Assembly (NCBI RefSeq): GCF_002270355.1
Contig: NZ_NJFZ01000025.1
Span: 1 to 62,215 of the forward strand
Length of the DNA stretch: 62,215 bases
Reading direction: 5' to 3'
Origin: Flectobacillus sp. BAB-3569
GTDB taxonomy: Bacteria > Bacteroidota > Bacteroidia > Cytophagales > Spirosomataceae
Shown here: positions 16,771 to 25,511 of the stretch, one piece after another
Numbering within the stretch: position 1 is the first letter of the stretch
Layout of the letters: the number at the start of each line of letters is the position of its first letter
The notes under the pieces: model-generated
The model's database searches: none
What the model saw: only the letters and a program-made list of their open reading frames with translations
Told to the model about the DNA's origin: nothing
Position numbers and translations under genes: made by a program

Positions 16771-16821
16771 TTATCCGATAATAAGACAATAATACAATAT
16801 GATTATCTTATTATCGGATAA
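16771..16821. repeat. Long palindrome TTATCCGATAATAAGA / TCTTATTATCGGATAA
   Basis: 16-bp arms (16771-16786 and 16806-16821) around an AT-rich loop containing ACAATAATACAATAT. The same arm recurs at 17358-17373, and related ATTATCGGATAAT and CAATATTAC words occur at 39157-39202, 43778-43873 and 45504-45550. It lies between convergent genes, so it could terminate or could be a member of a dispersed protein-binding family. Confidence 0.8.
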
Positions 16822-16866
16822 AACAATTTATTTTTGTCCCACATAAATTCAAAGCCAAATAAAGCT

Positions 16867-17301
16867 TTATGGTTTGAAAGGCTTCCAAATCTCAAGAATA
16901 TAATCAAAGTGTTTTTTTAAATATTGTTCAATATCATCCAGTTCATCTTTCTGAATATTACTGATAAATATGGGCATAAAGTTGCCTTTTCTTTGCTGAA
17001 TCATACTCAGTTGCAAATTTATACCTTCTACAAATCCTCGTTCCGAAATCAAAAATTGCTCATACTCTCCAACTTCATCTAATCTACCATCTAATAAGAT
17101 TGTATGCCATAAGCCTTCCTCATCTTTATGGAGTTTTGTTAACTCATAAAAATCAAATCGATAGATTAGATTATGGTCAAAAAATTGCAAGGGAAACTCC
17201 TTTTTAAAAGACTCCCAATTATTAAAAACCATGTGCATTGATTCCTGCAAATAGTTTCTCATTGGTATTGGATGTAAATGGTCACATGATAGCAGATTCA
17301 T
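16867..17301 (-). CDS. Hypothetical protein inserted in the tail block
   Basis: 144 residues (KEFPLQFFDHNLIYRFDFYEL and DELDDIEQYLKKHFDYILEIWKPFK), not recognised. Transcribed against the structural genes and flanked on both sides by the TTATCCGATAATAAGA palindrome family, which marks it as a moron-type insertion. An internal ATG (MRNYLQESMHMV) is an alternative start. Confidence 0.55.
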   Translation of the reverse strand: MNLLSCDHLHPIPMRNYLQESMHMVFNNWESFKKEFPLQFFDHNLIYRFDFYELTKLHKDEEGLWHTILLDGRLDEVGEYEQFLISERGFVEGINLQLSMIQQRKGNFMPIFISNIQKDELDDIEQYLKKHFDYILEIWKPFKP

Positions 17302-17332
17302 AGAATAATGAATTTAATTGAAATGAAATACG

Positions 17333-17396
17333 TCGATAAGACAATATTACGAAATTATTATCCGATAATAAGATGATAAGATTATCTTATTATCAT
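17333..17396. repeat. Second copy of the TTATCCGATAATAAGA element
   Basis: TTATCCGATAATAAGA at 17358-17373 and TCTTATTATC at 17385-17394, preceded by GATAAGACAATATTAC. Together with 16771-16821 it brackets the leftward gene 16867-17301. Confidence 0.75.
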
Positions 17397-17458
17397 ACAT
17401 TTTTTATATTTTTACATAGTACTTACCTAACCACTACAATCCTTTCTCTAATATTCTT

Positions 17459-17869
17459 ATGAACTGGCTAAAAAAACTATTTGGCTTCAAGGAGCAAAGC
17501 CCAAAGGAGACTAAAAAAGAACCAAAGAAAACTATTTCTAGTGGTGCAACAATTGGTGGGTATTCAAGCGCCTACAGAGGTTTTGATTTCCCATCGAGTA
17601 ACGACAATGACCACTACAATCCTCTGAGTCCAACAAGTCCGTTTTTTTATGGACAAAATCATGAAGAAAGTGCTCCAGTTCAAAACCAAGAGCAAGAACA
17701 ACATCATACACATCGCCATCATTCTGATACAGTAGATAACAGCCATTGGCACCACCATCATCATACTGGCGATTCACACTCGCACGACTACCCAAGTAGT
17801 CCAAGTGATTCAGTATCGTATGACTCTGGTTGCTCTGATAATAATAATTCTTCTGGATCTGATTATTAG
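17459..17869 (+). CDS. Histidine-rich low-complexity protein
   Basis: 136 residues. A short basic N-terminus (MNWLKKLFGFKEQ) precedes a Ser/Asn/Pro-rich body with a histidine cluster (HHTHRHHSD, HWHHHHHTGDSHSHD) around 82-107 and a Ser/Asp/Asn tail. It probably binds metal ions. Its leader contains CTAACCACTACAATCCT, a word also found inside its coding region at about 17610. Role in the virion unknown; an accessory gene in the tail block. Confidence 0.6.
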   Translation: MNWLKKLFGFKEQSPKETKKEPKKTISSGATIGGYSSAYRGFDFPSSNDNDHYNPLSPTSPFFYGQNHEESAPVQNQEQEQHHTHRHHSDTVDNSHWHHHHHTGDSHSHDYPSSPSDSVSYDSGCSDNNNSSGSDY

Positions 17870-17870
17870 A

Positions 17871-18239
17871 TTACTCTACATTCTCAAAGTAGTGAATCTT
17901 TGACCACTTGCCAATTCGGCAGCGGTACACAGCAGCTTCTTTCTTTTGGAACTCAGCGTAAGTAAAAGCATCGACATCTACCTTAGCTCTGTAGCCACCT
18001 ATGGTCTCAATGCCCAAATAATACTTAGCTGCATGACGCTTTAGGCTATGCGAAACATTGCCTTTTTTATCAGTAGATGTTACAATTTCATTCCATGCAG
18101 GTCTATAATCAGCATAAACAATTTGACACTTTTCTTGATATACTTTTCCGCTACAACAGTCAAACAGAAACAAGAAAAATAAGGAAGCTACAGCGCAAAC
18201 TAAAAGAATGGGAGCTAAGGAGTTATGGTAATTTTTCAT
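17871..18239 (-). CDS. Membrane-anchored hypothetical protein
   Basis: 122 residues with one N-terminal hydrophobic segment (about 9-27, LAPILLVCAVASLFFLFLF). A soluble domain with repeated K/Y-rich strands follows. Oriented against the neighbouring structural genes, hence probably expressed from the prophage. It could act in superinfection exclusion, which is only inferred from topology. Confidence 0.55.
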   Translation of the reverse strand: MKNYHNSLAPILLVCAVASLFFLFLFDCCSGKVYQEKCQIVYADYRPAWNEIVTSTDKKGNVSHSLKRHAAKYYLGIETIGGYRAKVDVDAFTYAEFQKKEAAVYRCRIGKWSKIHYFENVE

Positions 18240-18283
18240 AGGTATAGATGATTTGTAAAACAGTGTAAATGTAAGAAAAATAA

Positions 18284-18556
18284 ATGAGACTCAAATCAAT
18301 CAAAATACCATTAACAAATGGGAAAACTATAATTTTAAATGTTAAGGATTATAAATATTCTAAAATCGATATGCGGTTTAGCTCTAAACCAGAACCACTT
18401 TACATATCAATCAGAATACCTCATATAACCCATATAGAACAGCAGGATTTTGAAATTAAACGTTTCAATGGTGATATTCAACTATACAGATTGTTTGAAA
18501 ATGCTTGCAACTCTTGTAAAAAAATCCCCTTATTTCTTTGGAAAAGTTATGTCTAG
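18284..18556 (+). CDS. Paralogue 1 of a tandem family (RIKIPL proteins)
   Basis: 90 residues, MRLKSIKIPLTNGKTIILNV. It shares with the next two genes a KIPL-x-(D/N)G start, a beta-rich middle ending in ETIKARRF/EIIHVKRF/EIKRF, and a D-x-x-LY-x-x-F-x-N-x-C segment. Overlaps the next gene by 8 bp. Function unknown. Confidence 0.55.
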   Translation: MRLKSIKIPLTNGKTIILNVKDYKYSKIDMRFSSKPEPLYISIRIPHITHIEQQDFEIKRFNGDIQLYRLFENACNSCKKIPLFLWKSYV

Positions 18557-18890
18557 ATTAATACTCAAAAGAATAAAAATACCATTACTAGATGGTCAGT
18601 ATCATGTGTTAGAAGTAAAAGGAATATTTCTTACTAAGCTAACACCTTTACCTACGGGAATTCGAAATCAAATCGATTTACAAATTTCATTTATTCATCC
18701 ATTTAAAGTTTATGTAGAGATAATACATGTAAAAAGATTTCAAGGAGACTTTGAACTTTATGAGTCATTCGAAAACGCTTGCAAAGACAATATTTTAAAG
18801 CATCAAATATTAGATAGAAAAGAATACTTAATAAGGAATCGCTTCACAACCAATCAAAACCAAGAATTTTTAAGCCATTTACTAGAATGA
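18549..18890 (+). CDS. Paralogue 2 of a tandem family (RIKIPL proteins)
   Basis: 113 residues from MSRLILKRIKIPLLDG; a longer open frame begins at 18450 but the homologous start is 18549. It has the shared landmarks KRIKIPL, VKRFQGDFELYESFENACK. Overlaps the next gene by 4 bp. Function unknown. Confidence 0.6.
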   Translation: MSRLILKRIKIPLLDGQYHVLEVKGIFLTKLTPLPTGIRNQIDLQISFIHPFKVYVEIIHVKRFQGDFELYESFENACKDNILKHQILDRKEYLIRNRFTTNQNQEFLSHLLE

Positions 18891-19303
18891 AACTCATTCC
18901 TAAAAGAATCAAAATACCACTGGCAGATGGAGGTACATACATTATAGATTCTGATAAAATTCACCTTTTAGAATTTAACATTGAACCACCAACAACAAAA
19001 CCTAATGATGAAGTGGAAATTATAATTCGTACAGTTACCCACAATTCTGTAATTGTCGAAACTATAAAAGCTCGCAGATTTCATTTAGATTATCATCTCT
19101 ATGATGCATTCATGAACTATTGCATCAAAAAGCAGTTAGCTTACTCCAAAAAAACCCAAGGAATTCTGCGTTATACTACTTGCTTATTAATGCTGAAAAA
19201 ATCTAGCTTTTACCATCACATACCACTAAAAAAACATTTTCACAAAACTAAGAAAGTGTTATATTTTTTAAAGAAAATTTATGCTTTTTGCCATGTTTTG
19301 TAA
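18887..19303 (+). CDS. Paralogue 3 of a tandem family (RIKIPL proteins)
   Basis: 138 residues, MKLIPKRIKIPLADGGTY. The shared core is followed by a unique very basic tail (KKSSFYHHIPLKKHFHKTKKVLYFLKKIYAFCHVL). Third member of the triplet. The region is more AT-rich than its surroundings, consistent with recent acquisition and duplication. Confidence 0.55.
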   Translation: MKLIPKRIKIPLADGGTYIIDSDKIHLLEFNIEPPTTKPNDEVEIIIRTVTHNSVIVETIKARRFHLDYHLYDAFMNYCIKKQLAYSKKTQGILRYTTCLLMLKKSSFYHHIPLKKHFHKTKKVLYFLKKIYAFCHVL

Positions 19304-19321
19304 AAATTTTTGTCCTTGTCC

Positions 19322-19636
19322 ATGAGAGCAGAAATAAAAGCACCAAAGTATCTATTTAACTATTTAAAAGCTGAAAATTTGATAAATGACAAGAAAATGA
19401 TTACAAACTATGTAATCATTAATGTTTTTATCTCTTTAGCTATGATTGAGTTCAAATCTAGTGAAATAGAAAATGTACAACCAATAAGTAATATACCTCC
19501 AAAGCTTAAAAACAAATATCGGCGTAAGACAACAATTATTAATAAATGCAAGAAAAAAGAGTTGATATACCTTACCATACCAGAACGGTACTTCAAAAGG
19601 ATGATTTTGAAAAAATCAAAAACGACCCAGAGGTAA
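19322..19636 (+). CDS. Hypothetical basic protein
   Basis: 104 residues from MRAEIKAPKYLFNYLKAEN. Lysine-rich, not recognised. It overlaps the next gene by 91 bp in another frame, so either its C-terminus or its reality is uncertain. Confidence 0.4.
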   Translation: MRAEIKAPKYLFNYLKAENLINDKKMITNYVIINVFISLAMIEFKSSEIENVQPISNIPPKLKNKYRRKTTIINKCKKKELIYLTIPERYFKRMILKKSKTTQR

Positions 19637-19869
19637 TCAACAACTTTCTCAATTTTCTTAAAAAGAAGATGTGGGATTCTTTTGCCGAAAATACACGCCT
19701 ACATCAAAATCTTGGTATTAAGAAGTTTTTGGGTGTTTCAATTGCAGATTTTTACCAAAAATACAACCTTGACGAAGACCTTCTTCCTTCTGTAAATTTG
19801 AAGAAAGCATGGCACCGTCGAAAGGGCTACACCAAAAATTTAAACAGACATGAAAGATATCCTGTGTAA
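19546..19869 (+). CDS. Hypothetical tail-region protein
   Basis: 107 residues (MQEKRVDIPYHTRTVLQKDDF). It ends with a basic RHERYPV and overlaps the next gene by 20 bp. Coupling to the following tail gene supports a structural or assembly role. Confidence 0.55.
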   Translation: MQEKRVDIPYHTRTVLQKDDFEKIKNDPEVINNFLNFLKKKMWDSFAENTRLHQNLGIKKFLGVSIADFYQKYNLDEDLLPSVNLKKAWHRRKGYTKNLNRHERYPV

Positions 19870-20899
19870 AAACACAAATATTGGCAGCGTAAAACAATTA
19901 AGAGCTATCTACACCGACGACGTACTTCGTAATAAAATGTACGACGATAGCCTTTTATTTGCCTATGGAGCCAATTGGATATTTGATTGGCAAGACGTAA
20001 CCGTTAATGCTTCTTATGAATTGCAACCAGATTTAGCCAAAATCACAGTAAACGTTGATAGTGCCTATCCTGCTCACAAATTTTTGGCAGAAGTCAAGCG
20101 TAAGCTAATCAATCAGTCATTTTCATTGGAGTTTACAGACGAAAACCAAATTACTCAGGTTTTCCACTGCATGACCTGTTCTAGTGTCAAAAAAACCACT
20201 GAAATCACCCGTACAGGCGCTGTTAGGTACGAACTAGTATTTGAAAACCATAAGGATAAATGGGCTTTTTTCAACAAAAAACCAGTGTTACAAACCGTAA
20301 GAGCCAAATTGGTTTATTACAGTATCAATGTACCAAGTTCAGAGTTGTACGTACAATTGTTTGATTACTGCGATATCAACTTATTCCAGTACAATCTTTA
20401 CAACCAAGCCAAAGAGTTAATTCGTACAAGCACTCAGCCAAAGTTTACGGCCGTGACTAAGGGCATCTACACGGTAGAGGTTATCAACAAAAGCAATAAT
20501 CTGATCACTGAAAGCCTGACTATTGATACCAACGCCTTGAGCGATAGTACACCGTACTTATTGCTATCAGGCTATAACGATGCCTTGAAGTTTCCGAAGA
20601 AGAAACTAACCAGAAACCTGTTTGATGATGGAATTATCAAAAATGTAAGCGCCACTACTCAACTCAATAATAACAATGTACTCTACAACCTACAAATCGA
20701 ACTCTGGAAGGAGTCCGTAAACTACAACCTATTATTTGGCCACACATCCGACATCAATCAGGCCAAGTTACTCCAAGGTGGTACACTTACGCCTGGGCAA
20801 TACTATGTTTTTGCACAACACAAGTTCTACAAACAGGATTACGATTATCGATTAATCAACCTAACCAATCCAAATCAAGAAGAAATAACAACTTCATGA
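19850..20899 (+). CDS. Tail-tip protein candidate
   Basis: 349 residues, beta-rich (DVTVNASYELQPDLAKITVNV). Located between the tail hub and the fibre genes; call by position and composition. Ends 3 bases before the next gene. Confidence 0.5.
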   Translation: MKDILCKNTNIGSVKQLRAIYTDDVLRNKMYDDSLLFAYGANWIFDWQDVTVNASYELQPDLAKITVNVDSAYPAHKFLAEVKRKLINQSFSLEFTDENQITQVFHCMTCSSVKKTTEITRTGAVRYELVFENHKDKWAFFNKKPVLQTVRAKLVYYSINVPSSELYVQLFDYCDINLFQYNLYNQAKELIRTSTQPKFTAVTKGIYTVEVINKSNNLITESLTIDTNALSDSTPYLLLSGYNDALKFPKKKLTRNLFDDGIIKNVSATTQLNNNNVLYNLQIELWKESVNYNLLFGHTSDINQAKLLQGGTLTPGQYYVFAQHKFYKQDYDYRLINLTNPNQEEITTS

Positions 20900-20902
20900 C
20901 CT

Positions 20903-23455
20903 ATGAAAAATCTTATTTTTGTTCTACTCACACTATTATTTTTTAAGACCCCTGCCCAAACTATCGTAAAAGACAACACCAATGTAGTCCTACAAGGCAG
21001 CGGCACTTTGAGTCCAAATCTGGACAACGTACAGTTCAACCGTTATAAAAATAACGTTCCGAGCAATTATTTTTATTCTGCCTACTTCAAAAAGGTCTCA
21101 GACAAGAAAACAGGCGTTGGAATTAGCATCCGAAACGAAAACGCTACGGGATCTAACAAGCAAGATGGCAAGTTGGCAGCGGTACACGTTTTATTAGTAA
21201 ACGACTCTCTGAAAATTACTTTTAGGAACGCCAACAACAGTACTGCCAATATTATTTACTCCCAAGCAAAAGTTACAATACCCTGTACAATCAAGCTCGA
21301 TGTAACAGACGTAGGGCTTACCGTTTATTATACCAAAAGTGCAAAAGCAACGGGCTTCAAAGCGCTTTATACAAATAATAATATATTCCAAGGTTGGAGT
21401 ACACGCAGACCAAACATTATCAACCCTGTCGCCAAAATCAAACAAACGGCTGAGGTTGCCAATATTGCATTAGTTCAAAAAAACCTAACGGATACCACTA
21501 TACCTACTAATTATTGTGGGTGTGGTACGCCTGACTTCAAGCTCGAATATGTGCGACAACGAACAAGTACTACCGTACTGGATATGTCGTTCAGAAGTTG
21601 TAATGCTTATAGTCTCAAATATGATGTACTTAATTCGGGAGGAACGGTTCTAAAAACTGGTAACATTGTACCAACTTCTGGCTATATCTCAGCGGATGTT
21701 TCGGGGCTTGCTACAGGCACTTATAATATGAGACTTACTGCCCAAAGCTGTGTTGGAACAGATATCTTGAGTTTTGCCTATACAGCACCATCAGGTGGCA
21801 GCACCACACCTACTGACAATACTATTCCGAGTTCAACATCCTCCTATACTAACCTATGGATGAATGTTCCTTTGGAAACAGACAACGATAAGTTCTCGCC
21901 AGAGCTATGGCCAAACGTTCAGGTTCCTCAAATATATGATAGCTATTTGGGCAGAGACATACCAACGTTTTTTGTGTCTACCGAAATGCCTCAAAGTTTC
22001 TTTCAAAACATTGACCAACAACTTAAAGGTATATGGACTTCAAATAATCAGTATAACCTTGAACCATGTTTAGACCGTTGGCCAAATATTGCATGGGAAA
22101 ATGGGTGTCCAGATAAATCTTTCGAAACTTTTGTGAGTCGTGTGCCTCCTACTCGAAGAGGATTTTTCCAGTATCCTAATAGTACTGAATATTACGACAC
22201 ACAGCCTTTGATTAATATCTATAATGATGGGTATAGTAGAGTTGGAAACTTTGGGCTAGGAGATCAAATAAATGGTCGAGCAAATGTATTTTGCTCAAGC
22301 CTCGATGTAGAGATTGCGCAAGTAACTGGTGGAAGTGATACTGATGGTCACAAAATGCGGGCTCTTTCGAAAGGAATGAGTGATCGTATAGCAGGCTTCA
22401 ATATTGGTATATATCTAAGTCCACTTTTCACGTATGGTAATTTCAATTGGGCACGTTATCCAACTAAACCTGACGGAACTTATGACTATCCAAAGTCAAC
22501 AGGTAATCCCATGATATTGAGTGCTAATGGACAATCATTAGCTATTAATACACTTTTTGGCATGTCGGGTCCATCAGGAGATCAAAGTAACTGGCACATT
22601 AAGGACACTAAAAACTTCTTAAGTTGCGAAGCATTAGAAGGAAAATTTGAGTCTGGTTTAGATGAAAACATGCAACTTTTTGATGCTCAAGGCAACCTAA
22701 AGCATATTGTTAAGCACTTTGGTAATCAATATGACGACTCTGGAGCTACGGGATATAACGTGCAACACGTACTAGCAAGAGCAATACATCTCACCGAAAC
22801 CGATGCGTATTTTGGTGAATTACAGGGCAGAAAAGTTTCATCGATGTTCAAGTGCGTTCAAGACGCTGGAGGAGTTGGTGAGCTTGCAGGTTATGTTTGG
22901 TCAGACCATACTTTGTTCAATCCAGATGAAAAAGGCTCAAGTCGTGGATATCTGCCAAGACACTTAATGTTTGAGGGAGGTCTAAACTTGTTTTTCTCTG
23001 GCGTTTACAACTGGCACATCTGGGATTTGGGGCCAGTGCCAGGAAGCTACATGGATGGCTATAATGGTGTAATGGGTGCCATCAACTACATTTTCAGAAA
23101 AATAAATGTAGGTGGGCAGGATGTAAGTCTCGCAAGTCTACGTCCAAACCTGAAATTTCAACGATGGAAAACTGAAGTTAGCTATGATAATGGTGCTACA
23201 TGGCAAACTCACAATGGTATAGAGCTTCGTGAAAACGCCAACCGTCTCCCCGTTCGGATTGCATATACTAATGATGGATATATCTGTGTATTAGCATGCC
23301 GACCATACTTAGTTGAGCCACAAGCCTGCAAATGGAGAGTTGTTATCAATGGCAATACTTACTCAGGAAATATTACTGCATCAGATTGGCAAAGCTGTTA
23401 TCCGAATGATACTACTCGAAAAGATTTTTACCTAACTATTATAAAAGCATTTTGA
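20903..23455 (+). CDS. Large fibre / receptor-binding candidate with signal peptide
   Basis: 850 residues. It opens with a textbook signal peptide: MKNLIFVLLTLLFFKTPAQT, cleavable near residue 18. A beta-sandwich-like region and a fibronectin-like segment with VSGLATGTYNMRLTAQSC (about 265-285) follow, then a large domain with many W/Y residues and repeated NxxWxxGC motifs. Placement in the tail block suggests adhesion, but a signal peptide would send it through the host Sec pathway. It could instead be a host-derived surface protein or exported glycan-binding protein. Confidence 0.55.
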   Translation: MKNLIFVLLTLLFFKTPAQTIVKDNTNVVLQGSGTLSPNLDNVQFNRYKNNVPSNYFYSAYFKKVSDKKTGVGISIRNENATGSNKQDGKLAAVHVLLVNDSLKITFRNANNSTANIIYSQAKVTIPCTIKLDVTDVGLTVYYTKSAKATGFKALYTNNNIFQGWSTRRPNIINPVAKIKQTAEVANIALVQKNLTDTTIPTNYCGCGTPDFKLEYVRQRTSTTVLDMSFRSCNAYSLKYDVLNSGGTVLKTGNIVPTSGYISADVSGLATGTYNMRLTAQSCVGTDILSFAYTAPSGGSTTPTDNTIPSSTSSYTNLWMNVPLETDNDKFSPELWPNVQVPQIYDSYLGRDIPTFFVSTEMPQSFFQNIDQQLKGIWTSNNQYNLEPCLDRWPNIAWENGCPDKSFETFVSRVPPTRRGFFQYPNSTEYYDTQPLINIYNDGYSRVGNFGLGDQINGRANVFCSSLDVEIAQVTGGSDTDGHKMRALSKGMSDRIAGFNIGIYLSPLFTYGNFNWARYPTKPDGTYDYPKSTGNPMILSANGQSLAINTLFGMSGPSGDQSNWHIKDTKNFLSCEALEGKFESGLDENMQLFDAQGNLKHIVKHFGNQYDDSGATGYNVQHVLARAIHLTETDAYFGELQGRKVSSMFKCVQDAGGVGELAGYVWSDHTLFNPDEKGSSRGYLPRHLMFEGGLNLFFSGVYNWHIWDLGPVPGSYMDGYNGVMGAINYIFRKINVGGQDVSLASLRPNLKFQRWKTEVSYDNGATWQTHNGIELRENANRLPVRIAYTNDGYICVLACRPYLVEPQACKWRVVINGNTYSGNITASDWQSCYPNDTTRKDFYLTIIKAF

Positions 23456-23456
23456 T

Positions 23457-23882
23457 ATGGACATAAATAACGTTCCTGTAAAAGTTAATACAGTCGTAAA
23501 AAAGGGTCAAACTTGGCTATACTACGTTGATTTTTTCGACATATTGGAAAATCCATTTACATTTTTAGGTAAAAATGTAAAAGCATATATTACTTCAAAT
23601 GGAGTTTTGCTGGATACTTTAACCGTCACAAACGGCATAACAATTCTAAATAATACAATAACAATCAAAAAAGATTTTCTTGACAGTCAAAATTCTTATG
23701 AAAATACAGCAGAAGGATTTTTTATGTTATCTCTATTTTTGGAAGATAATGGTTCAGATTTTTGTCTGCTAGATTTTGAAATACAAGTAAAAGAATACGT
23801 AAGTAGTGAAAATCTTTCACAGATAGGTAATTACCTATCTGTGTATGTTGGAAATCAAATTTCTGTAAAACTAAAAAAATAG
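23457..23882 (+). CDS. Fibre N-terminal module (before frameshift)
   Basis: 141 residues, beginning MDINNVPVKVNTVVKKGQTW. Beta-rich, resembling N-terminal attachment modules of baseplate or fibre proteins. It ends in KLKK-stop at a run of seven A residues. The -1 frame continues without a stop into the SGNH hydrolase gene with the fibre-like segment NNSIDGAALKDNTLPASKLK. The two frames most likely encode one protein of about 685 residues. Confidence 0.7.
   Translation: MDINNVPVKVNTVVKKGQTWLYYVDFFDILENPFTFLGKNVKAYITSNGVLLDTLTVTNGITILNNTITIKKDFLDSQNSYENTAEGFFMLSLFLEDNGSDFCLLDFEIQVKEYVSSENLSQIGNYLSVYVGNQISVKLKK
23871..23882 (+). other. Candidate -1 frameshift site in A7 tract
   Basis: CTAAAAAAATAG: the heptamer A AAA AAA precedes the zero-frame stop TAG. 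Slipping back by one base gives KIGETIENNSIDGA and joins the fibre N-terminus to the hydrolase. A real programmed frameshift, phase variation by tract length, or a sequencing indel would look the same. Confidence 0.6.
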
Positions 23883-24064
23883 GAGAAACTATAGAGAATA
23901 ACTCTATAGATGGTGCTGCCCTAAAGGATAATACTTTACCTGCAAGCAAACTAAAGGCTAAGTCGATTAGTATTGATTTATTTAATTTTGTTGATGAGCT
24001 TAATTCTCAATTTTCTGGCTATGATCTAAGCTTTGAAGTAGGAGAACAAGTTTTATTTCAATTT

Positions 24065-25510
24065 GTGAATGGAAAACTTGTTTGTGATATAGATTTTCAG
24101 GAAAAGAAGATAAAACTAAGCGATCTAGAACAAACCGTTCAAAACTCTTTACTAACACCATTGCCGTTGAATCCTCAATTCAATGATAATATAATTGAGT
24201 TTGTTGATGATGATGATAATATCATATATGCTTTAGGTTTTGATGGTAAGCTGAAAAGTACTTCAAATGAAAGTGGAAAGTTAGTACTCAAGAACTTAGA
24301 AGAAGATTATTCAGAAAATCAAATCTTACTTCTTAATAATGTTTTGACAATGCTCACTAAAACTTACACAAAAAAACAGTTTGCTTTTAGAGAGGATGTT
24401 AGATTAGAATCTTTGTACTACAATCAGAGAGATAAAAAAGATATTTGTTATATCTCTGAAATTTCTAGCAATTCTAATATTACAGGCACATTATATCATC
24501 CAATTACAAGTCAAAAATACTTGTACAGCGCAGGTAATATTGTGCAGATGGGCAATTCATATCCAACGAATTTATTTGCTCATTCAAATCATGTGACTGG
24601 AGTTGATTTTACATGTTCATTTACAATTGATTTCTTAATTAATGCAAATGAATTTGAAATTTTTTGTTACGGGAATTCAGGAAAAGCTCGTATAAAATTA
24701 GGGAATCTAGTTATTGATGAATTCGAAACACCTGCTGGAGGTAATTTATTTTTCAAAAAATATCAATTCAATGGTGGAAAGGCTAATAGAAAAATAACAA
24801 TACAAACCTCAGATAATTTCAAATTTGGTGGAATTAAAATAAGTGATAATAGTTCCTTGAGTAAACCTATTTCAACTAGAAAGAAAGCAGTATTTATGTC
24901 AGATAGCTTTGGAGAACCTGCAGGGGTTAAAGCCTGGAACAGTTTTGTCCAAGTTTTTTCAGACATTACAGGTATTGAATGTTGGGCTTCTGGACTAGGA
25001 GGCACAGGTTATATTAATCCTGGTCAAAATGGAAGAACAAATTTTCAAACCAGAGTAGATACAGATGTAATTCCATACAGTTTTGATTATATATTTTTAG
25101 CAGGGGGACTTAATGATACAGGCGACGCATATAGTGCAGCTAATTTTCGTAATGCAGTTGAAAATACAATCAACAAGATTAAAAATGCAAAACCTAATGC
25201 TGAAATAGTTATAATTGGCAACTGGTTTCCTAGAGCTTTCGAAAATGCGAAATGGGATGAATACCAATACATCTTATCAGATATTGCAAGTCAAAATAAT
25301 TTATTATTCATTGACACAAAAGATATTTTCGAGGGAATTGGTTACATAGGTCACGAGCAAATAGATGCAATTGGAAATGGGAATACTAATATATATGTTG
25401 GAAACCCAAACTATGAGGATTCGACGCATCCATCTACAGAAGGTCAAATTTTTCTAGGTAAAACATTGGCGAAAAAATTCATTTCAAAAAAAATTCAAAA
25501 AATATTGTAA
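24065..25510 (+). CDS. SGNH/GDSL-family hydrolase fibre (C-terminal part)
   Basis: 481 residues from a GTG; the frame is open upstream to 23883. SGNH landmarks occur in order: MSDSFGE around residue 280 (block I, usually GDS), GLGGTGY near 315 (block II), AGGLND near 346 (block III), and DSTHPS near 451 (block V with catalytic Asp and His). It probably removes ester groups, such as acetyl groups, from the host surface polysaccharide during adsorption. It follows the fibre N-terminal module in the -1 frame, so the hydrolase is probably made only as a fusion. Confidence 0.8.
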   Translation: MNGKLVCDIDFQEKKIKLSDLEQTVQNSLLTPLPLNPQFNDNIIEFVDDDDNIIYALGFDGKLKSTSNESGKLVLKNLEEDYSENQILLLNNVLTMLTKTYTKKQFAFREDVRLESLYYNQRDKKDICYISEISSNSNITGTLYHPITSQKYLYSAGNIVQMGNSYPTNLFAHSNHVTGVDFTCSFTIDFLINANEFEIFCYGNSGKARIKLGNLVIDEFETPAGGNLFFKKYQFNGGKANRKITIQTSDNFKFGGIKISDNSSLSKPISTRKKAVFMSDSFGEPAGVKAWNSFVQVFSDITGIECWASGLGGTGYINPGQNGRTNFQTRVDTDVIPYSFDYIFLAGGLNDTGDAYSAANFRNAVENTINKIKNAKPNAEIVIIGNWFPRAFENAKWDEYQYILSDIASQNNLLFIDTKDIFEGIGYIGHEQIDAIGNGNTNIYVGNPNYEDSTHPSTEGQIFLGKTLAKKFISKKIQKIL

Positions 25511-25511
25511 T

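Noticed and set aside
17564-17804. Leftward frames opposite the histidine-rich gene
   Set aside because: Methionine/valine-rich shadows of the CAT-rich histidine codons.
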